The notes under the pieces: model-generated | The model's input: the letters and a program-made list of their open reading frames with translations, nothing else | The model's database searches: none | Told to the model about the DNA's origin: nothing | Program-made: the position numbers and the translations under genes | Source of the DNA: Polyangiaceae bacterium | GTDB taxonomy: Bacteria; Myxococcota_A; Polyangia; Polyangiales; Polyangiaceae | Direction of reading: 5' to 3' | Length of the DNA stretch: 64,000 nt | NCBI GenBank assembly: GCA_019637295.1 | Contig: JAHBVX010000018.1 | Span: 1-64,000, forward strand | In this document: positions 63,287-64,000 of the stretch, piece by piece | Position numbering within the stretch: the first letter of the stretch is position 1 | Layout: every line of letters begins with the position of its first letter

Positions 63287-63682
63287 ATGATTGACACGAG
63301 CTACACGTACGCAACGGGCAAGCGCAAGACGGCGGTCGCCCGCGTCTGGATCAAGTCCGGCACCGGCGGCATGACCGTCAACGGCGTCGACGCGGACAAC
63401 TACTTCGAGCGCATGACCACCCGCATGATCGCGCGGCAGTCCCTGGAGCTGCTCGAGCTGATCGACGGCTACGAGGTCCGCGCCACCGTCGCTGGTGGCG
63501 GTCACAGCGCGCAGGCCGAGGCCGTGCGCAACGGTGTGGCCAAGGCGCTCACCGCAGAAGATCCCGAGCGCCGTCGCGCCCTCAAGCGCGCCGGCTACCT
63601 GACCCGCGACGCTCGCAAGAAGGAGCGCAAGAAGTACGGTCAGCCCGGCGCTCGCAAACGCTTCCAATACAGCAAACGTTGA
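63287..63682 (+). CDS. rpsI: 30S ribosomal protein S9
   Basis: 131 residues from ATG 63287. TYATGKRKTAVARVWIKSG, TRMIARQSLELLELID, ATVAGGGHSAQAEAVRNGVA and the C-terminus KKYGQPGARKRFQYSKR are those of S9; the basic tail reaches the P-site tRNA in the ribosome. It follows rplM by 17 bp and is followed by a terminator hairpin. Confidence 0.97.
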   Translation: MIDTSYTYATGKRKTAVARVWIKSGTGGMTVNGVDADNYFERMTTRMIARQSLELLELIDGYEVRATVAGGGHSAQAEAVRNGVAKALTAEDPERRRALKRAGYLTRDARKKERKKYGQPGARKRFQYSKR

Positions 63683-63703
63683 CAAGTCACCCTGGTTCGG
63701 AAG

Positions 63704-63740
63704 ACGCGCGGTCCTCGCGGGCTCGCGCGTTTTCTCTTTT
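63704..63740 (+). terminator. Intrinsic terminator after rpsI
   Basis: Stem ACGCGCG (63704-63710) and CGCGCGT (63724-63730), 7 bp, around a 13-nt loop, then TTTCTCTTTT. It lies 13 bp before argC, so argC must have its own promoter or be read through. Confidence 0.8.
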
Positions 63741-63752
63741 GTGGAGTCGACC

Positions 63753-64000
63753 ATGAAGTCCGAGCAGGTTCGGGTCGGTATTCTCGGTGTCAGCGGCTAC
63801 ACGGGCGCCGAACTGGTTCGGCTCGTCGCCGGTCACCCTCGGCTCGAGCTGGCCTGGGTCTCGGCCAAGCAGAGCGCCGGCGCGCGCCTGGGGGAGGTGC
63901 TGCCCTCGGCCCGCGGGATCGCCGGACTGGCGGAGCTCGTGATCGAGCCCTTCGAGCCCAGCGACGCCGGGGCCGTCGCGGCGCGCGCCGAGGTGGTCTT
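63753..64000 (+). CDS. argC: N-acetyl-gamma-glutamyl-phosphate reductase (partial, runs off the window)
   Basis: The first 82 codons from ATG 63753, preceded by GTGGAG. VRVGILGVSGYTGAELVRLV is the NADP-binding N-terminus of ArgC, continuing RLELAWVSAKQSAG and GLAELVIEPF. The enzyme reduces N-acetylglutamyl phosphate in arginine synthesis. The C-terminal three-quarters, including the catalytic Cys, lie outside the window. The rplM-rpsI-argC order is common in delta-proteobacterial relatives. Confidence 0.9.
   Translation, partial: MKSEQVRVGILGVSGYTGAELVRLVAGHPRLELAWVSAKQSAGARLGEVLPSARGIAGLAELVIEPFEPSDAGAVAARAEVV

Overview
The window is high-GC DNA from a bacterium that is most likely a member of the Myxococcota, probably a Polyangia-type myxobacterium. 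The evidence is lipoproteins with long GGTGG/TSSGG linkers, a MYXO-CTERM-like C-terminus on a giant repeat protein, eukaryote-like Ser/Thr kinases (one fused to an FGE-sulfatase domain), IS91-type remnants, and an rplM-rpsI-argC order seen in deltaproteobacterial relatives. Taxonomy is inferred from content only; no rRNA or tRNA gene was found.

Layout. 0.2-2.5 kb: a lipoprotein gene coupled to a 5'-truncated partner, then C-terminal scraps of a GyrI-like and an HxlR-type regulator. 2.5-3.8 kb: a VOC protein and PadR regulator operon under a perfect 10-bp-arm palindrome. 3.8-8.6 kb: a porin-like barrel protein and an exported DUF2252 protein, flanked by two paralogous lipoproteins. 9.2-12.3 kb: a graveyard of truncated genes (SRPBCC, IS91-type integrase and transposase, a damaged cation/proton antiporter, a non-coding mobile-element segment, PilZ, a barrel C-terminus). 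12.3-16.2 kb: a 1219-residue acyl-CoA dehydratase activase-type ATPase behind two TetR-like operators. 16.2-31 kb: many short envelope genes: a Spy-like lipoprotein, an FGE lipoprotein, an OmpA-plus-barrel protein, a SDR, a membrane Ser/Thr kinase divergent from a lipoprotein methyltransferase, a radical SAM protein, a DUF2270 protein, small lipoproteins and an acyl-CoA dehydrogenase-like protein.

31-36 kb: a kinase-FGE fusion, a cyclase scrap, a Pro/Tyr-rich exported protein and a degenerate M16 peptidase homologue. 36.1-44.6 kb: one 2836-residue protein made of 26 Fn3-like repeats of about 105 residues, each with two conserved Cys, partly built from 957-bp higher-order duplications. 44.8-55 kb: a 3-hydroxyacyl-CoA dehydrogenase-type SDR, a GxQxGxxN surface-repeat protein, a Cys-rich lipoprotein, GreB, a Uma2 protein with a coiled-coil tail, an arrestin/Spo0M-like protein and an AsmA-like protein. 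55-62.6 kb: DAHP synthase, an SLC13-type transporter with RCK domains, MscS, YggT, a GpsA-like dehydrogenase and an HD-GYP/REC/DUF4388 protein. 62.7-64 kb: core genes rplM, rpsI and the start of argC.

The window is dominated by envelope and signalling genes rather than by one obvious metabolic cluster. The most system-like pieces are the porin/DUF2252/paired-lipoprotein block, the kinase and methyltransferase pair around a shared palindrome, and the activase behind paired operators. A 74-bp structured sequence is present at two places in opposite orientation (17.4 and 28.6 kb).
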